The notes beneath the pieces are model-generated. The model was not told the origin of the DNA, ran no database searches, and worked only from the letters and a program-made list of their open reading frames with translations. Source: Sphingobacterium athyrii (GTDB lineage: Bacteria; Bacteroidota; Bacteroidia; Sphingobacteriales; Sphingobacteriaceae). From it: DNA of 64,000 bases. The DNA lies in NCBI RefSeq assembly GCF_003071065.1, contig NZ_QCXX01000001.1:864971-928970 (forward strand). Direction: 5' to 3'. The position numbers and the translations under genes were made by a program. Shown one piece after another: positions 25,882-33,766 of this stretch; within the stretch, counting starts at the first letter, position 1, and each line of letters begins with the position of its first letter.

Positions 25882-28410
25882 ATGAAAAAAATTATAGCAG
25901 CACTCCTATTGGCAACCGCTGTTGCCCCATTACATGCCCAAACGGCTCCAAGTGGCCGTCCAAGTAGTTTCTCCGTCGCTGAAGGCAAACTCTCCGGTCA
26001 ACTGACCGACCTTCAGGGCAAGCCAATCGCACAGGCTTCTGTCAATCTGCTGCGGGTGATCCATGATCAGTCCACGGGCAAAGAGCGGGAGATCTTGTTC
26101 AAAAGCACGAGCTCACTCGACAATGGGAAATTTAATTTTACCGCGCTCTCCACTAAAGATAAATGGAAATTAAAAATAAGCTCAGTAGGTTATACCGCTA
26201 AAGACATTACTGTCGAATATGGATCCGATGGCAAAGTATTGGATAAAGACCTCGGTACGATCACTTTGGAGAATGATAATCGAAAGCTGGAAGAGGTAAC
26301 CGTTACCGGCCGTAAAGCTTTATTGGAAATGGATATCGACAAAAAAGTATACAATGTAGAAAAGAATATTGTAGCAGCAGGCGGTACCGCTATTGATGTC
26401 ATGCGCAATATGCCTTCTGTACAAGTCGATATTGACGGGAATGTCAAACTCCGGAATGCAGCGCCGACTATTTTTGTAGATGGCAAACCGACAACACTAA
26501 CGCCAGACCAAATACCTGCTGATGTAATCGAAAAGATCGAAATCATCACCAATCCTTCTGCCAAATACGATGCTTCGGGAAGTATGGCCGGAATTTTAAA
26601 TATTATCCTGAAAAAGAATAAAAAAACAGGTTATAACGGTATGCTTACTCTTGGGGCAGATCGTTTCGGCGGAACCAATTTTATGGGAAGTCTCAATTTG
26701 CGTCAGAACAAATTCAACATATCCCTCACAGGAATGAATATGCGTATGCGGACAAATACCGAAGGCGATAGCTACCGGGAAAGCACAATTGATGACATTA
26801 ATTCTACCGTTAAACAAGATATCGAGGGTAAAACAAAGGGTATGATCACCTTTGGGAGGCTCGGATTAGATTATGACCTTAGTCCCCGCACGACGGTATC
26901 TGTTGCCGGAATCTTTGTCGAAGGTAAATTTCGCCCCAATGAAAATACAATGATAACAACGGAATCGCAAGGCAATAGCAATAGAATTTCCGAATCTGAA
27001 CGTAGTTTCAAACCAAGGGGCTTACAGGCAGGCCTAGTTCAGAAATTCAAAACTGAGGGTGAGGAATTGACTGCGGATTTCAATTATTTCGGTGGAACAA
27101 ACAAATCTAATGGCACTTACACCACCAATTATTTAGCTGATAACGGGGGAATCATTGGTTCACAGATCCAAAAAAACGATGGCTCTGGAGATAACAAATT
27201 CATGACCGTACAGGCAGATTATGTCAAACCATTCAAAAATGGGATGAAACTTGAGACGGGGGTTCGCGCGCAGATCAACAAGCTCAAAAATCTGAATAAC
27301 AACAGTCTCAAAGCCCGCGGTGAAGATGAGTATAAAGACATCAGCGCTGCGTCAGCCAATTACGACAACAAGAATACAGTCTATGCGGCTTATGCTTCAC
27401 TTGGTGGCAACCTCAAAGATTGGGTATCTTATAAAGTCGGTATGCGTGTAGAAAATTCCACCTATGACGGTGAATTAATCAACACAAACCAAAAATTCCA
27501 CAACAGTTATCCGGTCAGTCTCTTTCCTTCACTATTCCTGAGCAAGAAATTGACAAAGAAAGATCAGCTACAGATGAGTGTCACCCGTCGTGTCAATCGT
27601 CCTAACTTTTTTCAGTTAATTCCATTTGTTGATTATACAGACAGCTTAAATATCACGCGTGGTAATCCGGACCTCGTTCCGGAGTTTACTACTTCTGGTG
27701 AATTGTCTTATAGCCGGACACACGGTAAAGGCACCTTCCTGGCTTCGGTTTACTACAAAAAAACCACGAACCTGATCACCCGTTTCCTGACTCAGGAACT
27801 CAATCCCATTACCGATAAAATGGATTTCATCAATACCTATATTAATGCAAATTCCAGCAAAAACTATGGGGCGGAGTTTACCTATACCAATAATTTAAAA
27901 AAATGGTGGGACCTTACAGCTGACCTCAATTTCTACAATTCAAAAATTGAAATAGATGACAACACACCATCGGAAGGTATGTGGACCGTATTTGGAAAAT
28001 TAAATAATACATTCAACCTGAAAAAGAATTGGAACCTTCAGCTCGCCTTTGAATATCAAGGGAAAACAAATATGCCGGTCACACAAAATCAAACCTTTGG
28101 TCCGCCAATGAATCAGGCTCAAAGTTCCTCTCAGGGATACATTAAACCGTTTTATGGAATTGATTTTGCCATCAAGAAGAGTTTCTTGAAAAACCAGGCT
28201 GCTTCCGTGACATTGGCTGTAAACGATATTTTTAGGACCCGCGGCAATACCATAGTCTCGTCAGGTGATGGTTTCTACCAAAACTATTATCGACTCTCCA
28301 ATCCGCAGCTTGTCAAATTGAATCTATCCTATCGTTTTGGCAAAATGGACATGAATATGTTCAAGAAAAATAAAAACCAAAATTCGATGGAAGGGATACA
28401 GATGCAATAG
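25882..28410 (+). CDS. Outer-membrane beta-barrel / TonB-receptor-like protein
   Basis: An 842-residue outer-membrane protein. It has a signal peptide (KKIIAALLLATAVAPLHAQ), a carboxypeptidase-regulatory-like domain (about 40-140), a plug-like region (IFVDGKPTTLTPDQIPADVI, followed by NPSAKYDASGSMAGILNIIL, about 185-235) and a barrel of the OMP_b-brl_3 type. The frame starts at a TTG (25831), but the ATG at 25882 gives the clean signal peptide. After the last strand (NLSYRFGK) there is an unusual ~20-residue Met/Asn/Lys-rich tail. It follows the LytS/LytTR pair with a candidate regulator site between, and ends in a strong terminator. Transported substrate unknown. Confidence 0.88.
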   Translation: MKKIIAALLLATAVAPLHAQTAPSGRPSSFSVAEGKLSGQLTDLQGKPIAQASVNLLRVIHDQSTGKEREILFKSTSSLDNGKFNFTALSTKDKWKLKISSVGYTAKDITVEYGSDGKVLDKDLGTITLENDNRKLEEVTVTGRKALLEMDIDKKVYNVEKNIVAAGGTAIDVMRNMPSVQVDIDGNVKLRNAAPTIFVDGKPTTLTPDQIPADVIEKIEIITNPSAKYDASGSMAGILNIILKKNKKTGYNGMLTLGADRFGGTNFMGSLNLRQNKFNISLTGMNMRMRTNTEGDSYRESTIDDINSTVKQDIEGKTKGMITFGRLGLDYDLSPRTTVSVAGIFVEGKFRPNENTMITTESQGNSNRISESERSFKPRGLQAGLVQKFKTEGEELTADFNYFGGTNKSNGTYTTNYLADNGGIIGSQIQKNDGSGDNKFMTVQADYVKPFKNGMKLETGVRAQINKLKNLNNNSLKARGEDEYKDISAASANYDNKNTVYAAYASLGGNLKDWVSYKVGMRVENSTYDGELINTNQKFHNSYPVSLFPSLFLSKKLTKKDQLQMSVTRRVNRPNFFQLIPFVDYTDSLNITRGNPDLVPEFTTSGELSYSRTHGKGTFLASVYYKKTTNLITRFLTQELNPITDKMDFINTYINANSSKNYGAEFTYTNNLKKWWDLTADLNFYNSKIEIDDNTPSEGMWTVFGKLNNTFNLKKNWNLQLAFEYQGKTNMPVTQNQTFGPPMNQAQSSSQGYIKPFYGIDFAIKKSFLKNQAASVTLAVNDIFRTRGNTIVSSGDGFYQNYYRLSNPQLVKLNLSYRFGKMDMNMFKKNKNQNSMEGIQMQ

Positions 28411-28434
28411 ATACGCACATTTAGATGATCTATT

Positions 28435-28483
28435 ACAGCAGAAAGAGACCAAGTGGATGGTCTCTTTCTGCTGTAATTCTTTT
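28435..28483 (+). terminator. Strong rho-independent terminator after the receptor gene
   Basis: A perfect 17-bp stem (28435-28451 with 28458-28474) around a 6-base loop is followed by AATTCTTTTTA. It lies 25 bp after the receptor stop codon. Confidence 0.88.
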
Positions 28484-28495
28484 TATATTATCTTT

Positions 28496-28533
28496 ATTTA
28501 TTAAACCACCTGACATTTATTAAACCACCTGAC
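28496..28533. repeat. 19-bp perfect tandem duplication at a gene end
   Basis: The unit ATTTATTAAACCACCTGAC occurs at 28496-28514 and again at 28515-28533. The second copy contains the stop codon and last three codons of the HAD hydrolase gene, so the first copy is a duplicated gene end lying just beyond it. Looks like a recent replication-slippage event. Confidence 0.9.
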
Positions 28534-29230
28534 TCGGGATATTGTATTTCTTTATAATCGGTACAATTTCCCATAAATCATCTATGATATAATCCGGATT
28601 GGCTGACTTTAGCTGATCAGCGTGGTGAGCTCCTGTCGTAATACCAATACTTAAAGCACAACCAGCATTCTGACCTTCCTGAATATCAATAATTGAATCC
28701 CCTATTTTCACAACAGTTGTGGGATCTGAAATTGAAAAATTGGCTCTTGCAAGATCAATCATATCTGGATAAGGTCTATTTTTAGGTACATCGGATGCCG
28801 TAATCAATGCATCAATATCCCGTCCGACAACCCAGTTAAGCTTTTTCAGAAGAGATTCTGCTGTTTTTCGGTCATACCCCGTATTCAACACCCTAAGTAT
28901 ATCCATGTCCTTCAAAACCGCAAAAAGTTCATTGGCGTTTGAATTCGGATAAATATCTTCCACCTCATAAGCTTTCTCAAGTGCTTGTAAAAATGATTGG
29001 AATATCTTCTCGGCCAGCTCCTCGTCTTCCACGTTCACACATTTTTTTAAGACGGTCTTAATGGCCTGTAATTTTTCTTTCCCCGCTCCATGCTCCAATA
29101 CCTCCGTCAGTGGAAGTTCATAACCACCGATTTCATTAATCGCATGGCGAAGTGTCTTATAAACTATATTATTCTCATTTACGGTAGTACCTGCCATGTC
29201 AAATACCACCATCTTGATCGCTTCTCTCAT
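28520..29230 (-). CDS. HAD-family phosphonatase-like hydrolase
   Basis: A 236-residue cytoplasmic haloacid-dehalogenase hydrolase. Motif I is VFDMAGTTV (nucleophile Asp11 and acid/base-position Ala13, as in phosphonoacetaldehyde hydrolases, which also read DxAGT). Motif II is LNTGYD, and motif IV is KIGDSIIDIQEGQNAG. The helical cap domain lies between. The family is close to PhnX (phosphonoacetaldehyde hydrolase), but the canonical Schiff-base lysine cannot be confirmed here, so 'phosphonatase-like' is the safe name. No phosphonate genes are nearby. The 3' end carries a 19-bp tandem duplication. Confidence 0.87.
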   Translation of the reverse strand: MREAIKMVVFDMAGTTVNENNIVYKTLRHAINEIGGYELPLTEVLEHGAGKEKLQAIKTVLKKCVNVEDEELAEKIFQSFLQALEKAYEVEDIYPNSNANELFAVLKDMDILRVLNTGYDRKTAESLLKKLNWVVGRDIDALITASDVPKNRPYPDMIDLARANFSISDPTTVVKIGDSIIDIQEGQNAGCALSIGITTGAHHADQLKSANPDYIIDDLWEIVPIIKKYNIPSQVV

Positions 29231-29330
29231 CTATTTACTATTAAATGTTTAGCAAAAATAAAAAATTGTTAAACAAAACTAAACTTTTAAATGTTAACTT
29301 ATTGCTATATTTAAGTTAAGAAGACGCAAG

Positions 29331-29780
29331 TTAACACAGTACAAAATAATAAGTCCAGCAAATCAAAAATACCTGAAATGGGATCCGAAACCACAGATAT
29401 CCGGTACCTTTCCCATCATACGTTGCCGTTTCATAATTTAAGTGCCTTATACTGGCGAATATATTTGTCGGTAGTATAAGGATAAAAAAGACAATCAACA
29501 GTATACCCGTGAGACGGCTTAGGGAGGGTACAAATAAACCGAAAGCGGCCATGACTTCCAATAATCCGGTCAAATAGATCATTTCTTTTTTCAATGGAAT
29601 AAAATCAGGAAGCATCAGCATCATACCTTTTGTGTAGATTAGGTGTCCCAGTGAGGTGAAGAATAAGGTTGCAGCTAAAGCGATCTTCCCTGCCAGATGG
29701 TAATCCATATAGCCTCTGTATTGTCGTATAACCAAGTTGCCAATGATAAAGACAATAAGTAAAACAAAAAGTGGTTTCAT
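29331..29780 (-). CDS. DoxX-family membrane protein
   Basis: A 149-residue inner-membrane protein with four hydrophobic helices (about residues 2-15, 28-48, 66-108 in two parts, 128-148). The motif GHLIYTKGMMLMLPDFIPLKKEMIY (about residues 45-69) followed by LTGLLEVMAAFGLF is characteristic of the DoxX/DoxD family. Members are linked to oxidative-stress or quinone-related functions, but this is not established for this gene. It follows the Crp-like regulator gene with a 55-bp gap on the same strand, so the regulator may control it. Confidence 0.82.
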   Translation of the reverse strand: MKPLFVLLIVFIIGNLVIRQYRGYMDYHLAGKIALAATLFFTSLGHLIYTKGMMLMLPDFIPLKKEMIYLTGLLEVMAAFGLFVPSLSRLTGILLIVFFILILPTNIFASIRHLNYETATYDGKGTGYLWFRIPFQVFLICWTYYFVLC

Positions 29781-29835
29781 AATCTTTTTTTATTCAAAGC
29801 TATAGGCCTTTCTGTTCCCTATCAATGAACAATTG

Positions 29836-30411
29836 TTAAGAAATTTCCTTCCGGATCCTACTCAGTGACTGAGGTCTGATTCCGATATATGATGCGAGAT
29901 ATTTTAAAGGAATATTTTTAATCAGCTCAGGCTGTTCTCGCATCAGATTGAGATACCTTGTCTTGGCTGAATCTTCAAGAAGGGTGAATTCGCGTTTCAT
30001 TTTCTTCAAAAATATATCTTCGATTGCCTTACGACCGATAAAATTTCCCACCTGTGTCGTTTTATACACGGTATTCAAATCAGCATAAGATATCCGCCAC
30101 AAGACACAATCTGTAATCGCTTCAAGATTATAGGACGATGGTGCCTGGGTAAGAAATGAATCATAGGCGCTCACAAAAGAGTTTTCAAATGCAAAACCAA
30201 ATGTAAAATCATAATCTAATTTTGGAATATTGAACCGAATAATACCTCTTTCAATAAAAGACAGGTATCGCTCTGTTTTACCTATTTCCAGAATCAGTGA
30301 TCTTTTCGGAAAAACTGCTTTGGTAAGCATCGACGAAAAAATATCCCAGTCCTCCGTCTCCATCGTAATGAGCGAATCGAAATACGCTTTGATTTTATCC
30401 ATGCTATCCAT
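29836..30411 (-). CDS. Crp/Fnr-family transcriptional regulator
   Basis: A 191-residue regulator with an N-terminal cyclic-nucleotide-binding-type beta-roll (about 25-115: LILEIGKTERYLSFIERGIIR) and a C-terminal helix-turn-helix (about 155-190: IPLKYLASYIGIRPQSLSRIRKEI). The beta-roll lacks the cAMP phosphate-binding signature of Crp and has no FeS cysteines like Fnr. This short form is common in Bacteroidota. The gene precedes the DoxX gene on the same strand and is divergent from a second DoxX-like gene (114-bp gap), so it may control both. Inference from arrangement. Confidence 0.88.
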   Translation of the reverse strand: MDSMDKIKAYFDSLITMETEDWDIFSSMLTKAVFPKRSLILEIGKTERYLSFIERGIIRFNIPKLDYDFTFGFAFENSFVSAYDSFLTQAPSSYNLEAITDCVLWRISYADLNTVYKTTQVGNFIGRKAIEDIFLKKMKREFTLLEDSAKTRYLNLMREQPELIKNIPLKYLASYIGIRPQSLSRIRKEIS

Positions 30412-30524
30412 ACTTCAAAACAAGATAAGAACTTCTGGTCAAACATAAAAAACGTAAACTTATTAATTATTTAAGCACTTAATTTCATGGATAAATATTA
30501 AATTAATCACTATAAACTTTCATA

Positions 30525-31781
30525 ATGACTTCTATGCCAGACAGCAGTATCAAAATATGGTCCCCATCAAAGAAATTCATCTTCCGATTTTCATTTATTT
30601 TCATTTTTTCATTCCTATTTGTATTCAATAATGGCGCCTTTCCGATTTTCGGGTACATCAGCAAACCGCTAACCGACCTTATGCATTGGCTTACTCCCTG
30701 GTTTGCGAAAACCATTTTACGGTATCATTACGATTATACGATTTTTATCAATGGCAGTGGAGACACTTCCTATGGCTGGATATCATTACTTCTCCTCCTC
30801 ATAATTGCTTCGGCAGGTACAATTATCTGGTCTCTGTTTGATGCAAAGCGACCAAACTATGAAACTTTATATTATTGGCTGACCACAGCAATACGTTACT
30901 ATATTGCACTCATGTTGATAAACTATGGAGTATTCAAAGTAATGCATTTGCAGATGCGACCGCCCTCGCTGGTACAGCTCATGCAGCCCTTGGGCGAATA
31001 CACTCCAATGGGATTGGCCTGGACATTTATCGGTTTTTCTAAAGGCTACAATATCCTCATTGGCATAGCAGAAATATTGTCGGGACTGCTTCTATTCAGA
31101 AAAATGGTTGTATTGGGAGCTTTGGTCACCATTGTTACCAGCATCAACATCATGTCCATCAATTATTTTTACGATGTCCCTGTCAAGATGGTTTCGACCG
31201 CACTATTTTTACTTTCACTGTTTTTGTTGCTTCCTTTCGTTCAGACACTGTTTTCCATCTTTATAAAAGGACGACCAGCACAGTTGACCACGATTCAACA
31301 ACCAAGATTCAATAAAGCCTGGAAGAGAAAAGGACTTGTCATCGTCAAAATACTATTACTTACCGTCTTTGGCGTACAACAGGTAATTGGAATTTTTAAA
31401 ACCCTGGAGCAGATGAATGCCTACTATAAAAAATCACCGCTCTACGGAATCTACCATTTTGAAAAAAATGATGAGAATATCAAAACCATCCCAAAAGAAT
31501 GGCGACAGATTATTTTTCAGCATGACAACGATCATGCTTTTGTCCGTGATATAGACTACAATCCACAGACCTTACCGATCTCAATTGATTCCCAAAAACA
31601 TAAACTCACATTGAACAGTTATCAATACGATTATGCAATCGATCAAAATGGAAATATCTTATTAACGAAGACTGTTGAAAACAGTATGGAAAAAATTAAG
31701 CTTATCAAACAGGATCCCAAACAATTGGAATTAAAAAAACATTCTTTTCATTGGATACAGGAATATCCAAACAGCCGATAG
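30525..31781 (+). CDS. DoxX-like polytopic membrane protein
   Basis: A 418-residue protein. Hydrophobic segments lie at about residues 20-38, 83-103, 120-145, 165-185, 190-212, 218-245 and 270-290. The remaining ~125 residues are soluble and end LKKHSFHWIQEYPNSR. The central region (INYGVFKVMHLQMRPP, LAWTFIGFSKGYNILIGIAE) resembles DoxX-like proteins, but this protein is about three times the size of DoxX and has an extra C-terminal soluble domain. It is divergent from the Crp-like regulator gene, whose own downstream gene is a DoxX. Function unknown; transport or redox role is a guess. Confidence 0.7.
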   Translation: MTSMPDSSIKIWSPSKKFIFRFSFIFIFSFLFVFNNGAFPIFGYISKPLTDLMHWLTPWFAKTILRYHYDYTIFINGSGDTSYGWISLLLLLIIASAGTIIWSLFDAKRPNYETLYYWLTTAIRYYIALMLINYGVFKVMHLQMRPPSLVQLMQPLGEYTPMGLAWTFIGFSKGYNILIGIAEILSGLLLFRKMVVLGALVTIVTSINIMSINYFYDVPVKMVSTALFLLSLFLLLPFVQTLFSIFIKGRPAQLTTIQQPRFNKAWKRKGLVIVKILLLTVFGVQQVIGIFKTLEQMNAYYKKSPLYGIYHFEKNDENIKTIPKEWRQIIFQHDNDHAFVRDIDYNPQTLPISIDSQKHKLTLNSYQYDYAIDQNGNILLTKTVENSMEKIKLIKQDPKQLELKKHSFHWIQEYPNSR

Positions 31782-31845
31782 ACAGCTCTTCAATCGGAAG
31801 GCTTTTGTACGAAAATTATCAATATTGTCAACTTTGATCAAAACG

Positions 31846-31855
31846 CAAACGTTTG
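31846..31855. promoter_or_regulatory. CAAACGTTTG palindrome, LacI-operator-like core
   Basis: A perfect 10-bp palindrome that contains AANCGNTT, the core of LacI/GalR-type operators. It lies in the space after the DoxX-like gene and before the small fragment at 32001. No LacI-family gene is visible in this window, so the regulator is unknown and chance is possible. Confidence 0.25.
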
Positions 31856-32000
31856 TTCAAATTGGCAGTCCGGGCAATAGGGAGGCTCAACGCGAATGCC
31901 CCATCCGCCCCGGTAATAAAAACAGTTAAATTATGTATATTGCTTTAACAATTTAATAAACTAGTCAAATACAATTCGTATACATTTTTTTTAATACAGC

Positions 32001-32123
32001 ATGGATACAGCAAGTGATTTTTATCAGCCAATAGCTCTTGCCCAAGATTGGGTCGACGCCTGGAACCAACACCTTTATCTGACCAGAAGAGCTGGTTATG
32101 TCACAATTCGTAAGGCAATTTAA
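32001..32123 (+). pseudogene. N-terminal stub of an NTF2/SnoaL-like protein gene
   Basis: A 40-codon frame starts MDTASDFYQPIALAQDWVDA and continues WNQH. The segment 'AxxWVDAWNxHxLD' is typical of the first helix of SnoaL/NTF2-like small enzymes, which then need ~100 more residues. After the His the reading frame departs from the family and soon stops. I read it as a truncated gene remnant. The match is short, so confidence is low. The region 31782-32176 holds no complete gene. Confidence 0.3.
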
Positions 32124-32176
32124 ACAAATTCAGTTTAAGATTGCAAGAAAAAAGCGACAAACCATCCCTAGTGCAT

Positions 32177-33175
32177 TCAATTACTCTTTTCCTCGCGAAC
32201 AAGAAAATCATAGGAATACCAAAACTTCAAAAGTGAAAAATCATCAAGACTCCGAAGTGAATAGCTTATGGGAAAATCAAATGAATTACTTTGCTTTTCA
32301 AACTCTTTTTTAAATTCCTTTACCAATTTTACTATTCCTTCTAGACCGTTTCCACGTTTGATAAAGCTTTCTTTTTTGCCCCCGCGTAAATAAATCAACA
32401 GATCCGAAGCGTTTAGGATCGTTTCCTCTTTTTCAGTCAATGGTTGACCGCTCAGCAATTTATCGAGTGCGTTTTTAAAATCAATTCGCGGAAAATCACT
32501 CTCCCCCATCATAATCACATGAGTACCGTAATTCACAACATTCATATAATAGGGATTAAACCCATCCTGCATTAGCTGAACGACATCCTTACTTCGAAAG
32601 GCAGACGAAAATTCATTGAGTTGCGCCATTAATGAAAACGAGATATTTTCACTACGCATCAAACAGCTATATGCTCTTTTAATTGTGGTTGAATCATGGT
32701 GTTCCACAAGCTTTAAGACACTGTCTACGTCAGGACTATTATTGAGATGATAGCGAATCGACTCATAATCAAAGAAATCTGTCACAGAAAACCCCGACAT
32801 AGCGGGTTCTGAACTTTTATTTTTTCGGGCATAAGAACGAATACCTTCGAACGTAGGTACGATCTTCACACTTGGAATAACAGGAGTGGTGGGCACTAAT
32901 GTGATTTTAAACGGCTTATAATGACTGCGCAAGGGAGTTAATCCAACGGTAGGCATGGTATCTTTCAGTCCCCACACCGTTCCCAAATAAAAATTTTTGT
33001 CTACGGTTTGGTCCACATAGAGCTGGTTTACCGAAAAACCAACAGAACGACTAATAAATTGATTTTTGTTTGCAAATGTACTACCATCGATCTCCATGGA
33101 ATCATGATCAACTTCCTCCTTGTCACAACTTGACAATAAAAACAAACCGAGCAACAGTACAAAAAAATATTTCAT
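32177..33175 (-). CDS. Cholesterol-dependent-cytolysin-like lipoprotein lacking domain 4
   Basis: A 332-residue lipoprotein (signal ends LLSSC, lipidated Cys17) that aligns with domains 1-3 of cholesterol-dependent cytolysins. MNVVNYGTHVIMMGESDFPR (211-230) with FKNALDKLLSG (233-243) corresponds to the pneumolysin segment VAYGRQVYLKLETTS...AAFEALIKG. LLIYLRGGKK (259-268) keeps the conserved di-glycine hinge. PISYSLRSLDD (302-312) matches the 'PISYTTSFLRDN' segment. YGTH (216-219) is also the MACPF signature. The protein stops where the membrane-binding Ig-like domain 4 and its Trp-rich undecapeptide should begin, and the next in-frame codons reach a TAG. It may oligomerise with partners, be a fusion of defence or toxin type, or be non-lytic. 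It is flanked by a remnant and by a siderophore receptor on the opposite strand. Confidence 0.75.
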   Translation of the reverse strand: MKYFFVLLLGLFLLSSCDKEEVDHDSMEIDGSTFANKNQFISRSVGFSVNQLYVDQTVDKNFYLGTVWGLKDTMPTVGLTPLRSHYKPFKITLVPTTPVIPSVKIVPTFEGIRSYARKNKSSEPAMSGFSVTDFFDYESIRYHLNNSPDVDSVLKLVEHHDSTTIKRAYSCLMRSENISFSLMAQLNEFSSAFRSKDVVQLMQDGFNPYYMNVVNYGTHVIMMGESDFPRIDFKNALDKLLSGQPLTEKEETILNASDLLIYLRGGKKESFIKRGNGLEGIVKLVKEFKKEFEKQSNSFDFPISYSLRSLDDFSLLKFWYSYDFLVREEKSN

Positions 33176-33404
33176 GATTCAAAAATTACCCGTTCTCCAA
33201 AAGTCAAAATATTTCCGTACTAACAGCGGCAAGGCTAAAGGCTTTTGGTTCTCTATCAAAGATATAGAAAAATACTGTTCTAACCTATATAAAAATCAGA
33301 ATAACAAATGAATAAAAAAAACATCTCCACAAGCACGGGGACAGCATCTTGTGCCACCATCAGAAGATAGAAGTAATCATCAAAGTCGAAAATTCTTAAA
33401 AAGC

Positions 33405-33440
33405 GAAAGCCGCTGAAACGGGGAATTCCGAACGGCTTTC
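33405..33440 (+). other. Compound hairpin upstream of the siderophore-type receptor
   Basis: GAAAGCCG (33405-33412) pairs with CGGCTTTC (33433-33440), and CGG-GGAATT-CCG forms an inner pair. There is only a weak T-tract after it. It may be a terminator for an unknown upstream transcript or a structured leader. The long space 33176-33766 otherwise holds regulatory-looking sequence and no convincing gene. Confidence 0.3.
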
Positions 33441-33536
33441 TTCTAACCTAATGAAAAACAGCTATACCGTTGCCAGTAACGTGTTGATCTCCTATTTCAA
33501 ATATATCAAGTCTATTTCGCCTGTATACCATCTATT

Positions 33537-33567
33537 TACAATCCGTCTTCGTGATTTACGATTCGTA
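33537..33567. promoter_or_regulatory. Candidate LytTR box near the siderophore receptor
   Basis: TACAATCCGTC (33537-33547) and TACGATTCGTA (33557-33567) are direct repeats with 8 of 11 identities and a 20-bp period. GTCTGCAGATGATCGC (33578-33593) just downstream is nearly the same as the segment following the box at 25761-25793 (14 of 16 bases). It lies about 200 bp before the receptor start and 360 bp before the cytolysin-like gene on the other strand. Confidence 0.35.
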
Positions 33568-33690
33568 AATACCCTATGTCTGCAGATGATCGCTGATATT
33601 TGACAACCATTAAGGGAAGTTGACCAAAAACTGGCTTATCGGCCATTTGCATCGCTCCAGCAGCAAGCCAGATAAAAATGATTTTTTTAT

Positions 33691-33751
33691 TTTAAATCAG
33701 TCTAAATAATCGGAAATAATTGTATGTTTGCGCCGACAAATAATTTAGACT
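33691..33751. promoter_or_regulatory. Promoter flanked by a 9-bp inverted repeat, siderophore receptor
   Basis: A -7-like TATGTTTG (33723-33730) lies 37 bp before the start codon. It is bracketed by AGTCTAAAT (33699-33707) and its exact reverse complement ATTTAGACT (33743-33751). The left arm is part of TTTAAATCAGTCTAAA (33691-33706), closely similar to the dyad at 10974-10990 in the other TonB-receptor operon. The arrangement fits repression by an iron-responsive regulator of DtxR type (inference). Confidence 0.5.
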
Positions 33752-33766
33752 AATTCAATATTAACA

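Noticed and set aside
31782-32000. Possible small RNA or gene between the DoxX-like gene and the NTF2 stub
   Set aside because: No terminator or conserved motif beyond a single palindrome was seen, so there is nothing to support it.
32098-32313. 71-codon plus-strand frame overlapping the end of the cytolysin-like gene
   Set aside because: Antisense to the 3' end of a well-supported gene and without family similarity.
33451-33603. 50-codon frame (start ATG 33451) upstream of the siderophore receptor
   Set aside because: No recognisable family; it runs through the candidate LytTR repeat and regulatory-looking DNA, so it is probably a chance frame.
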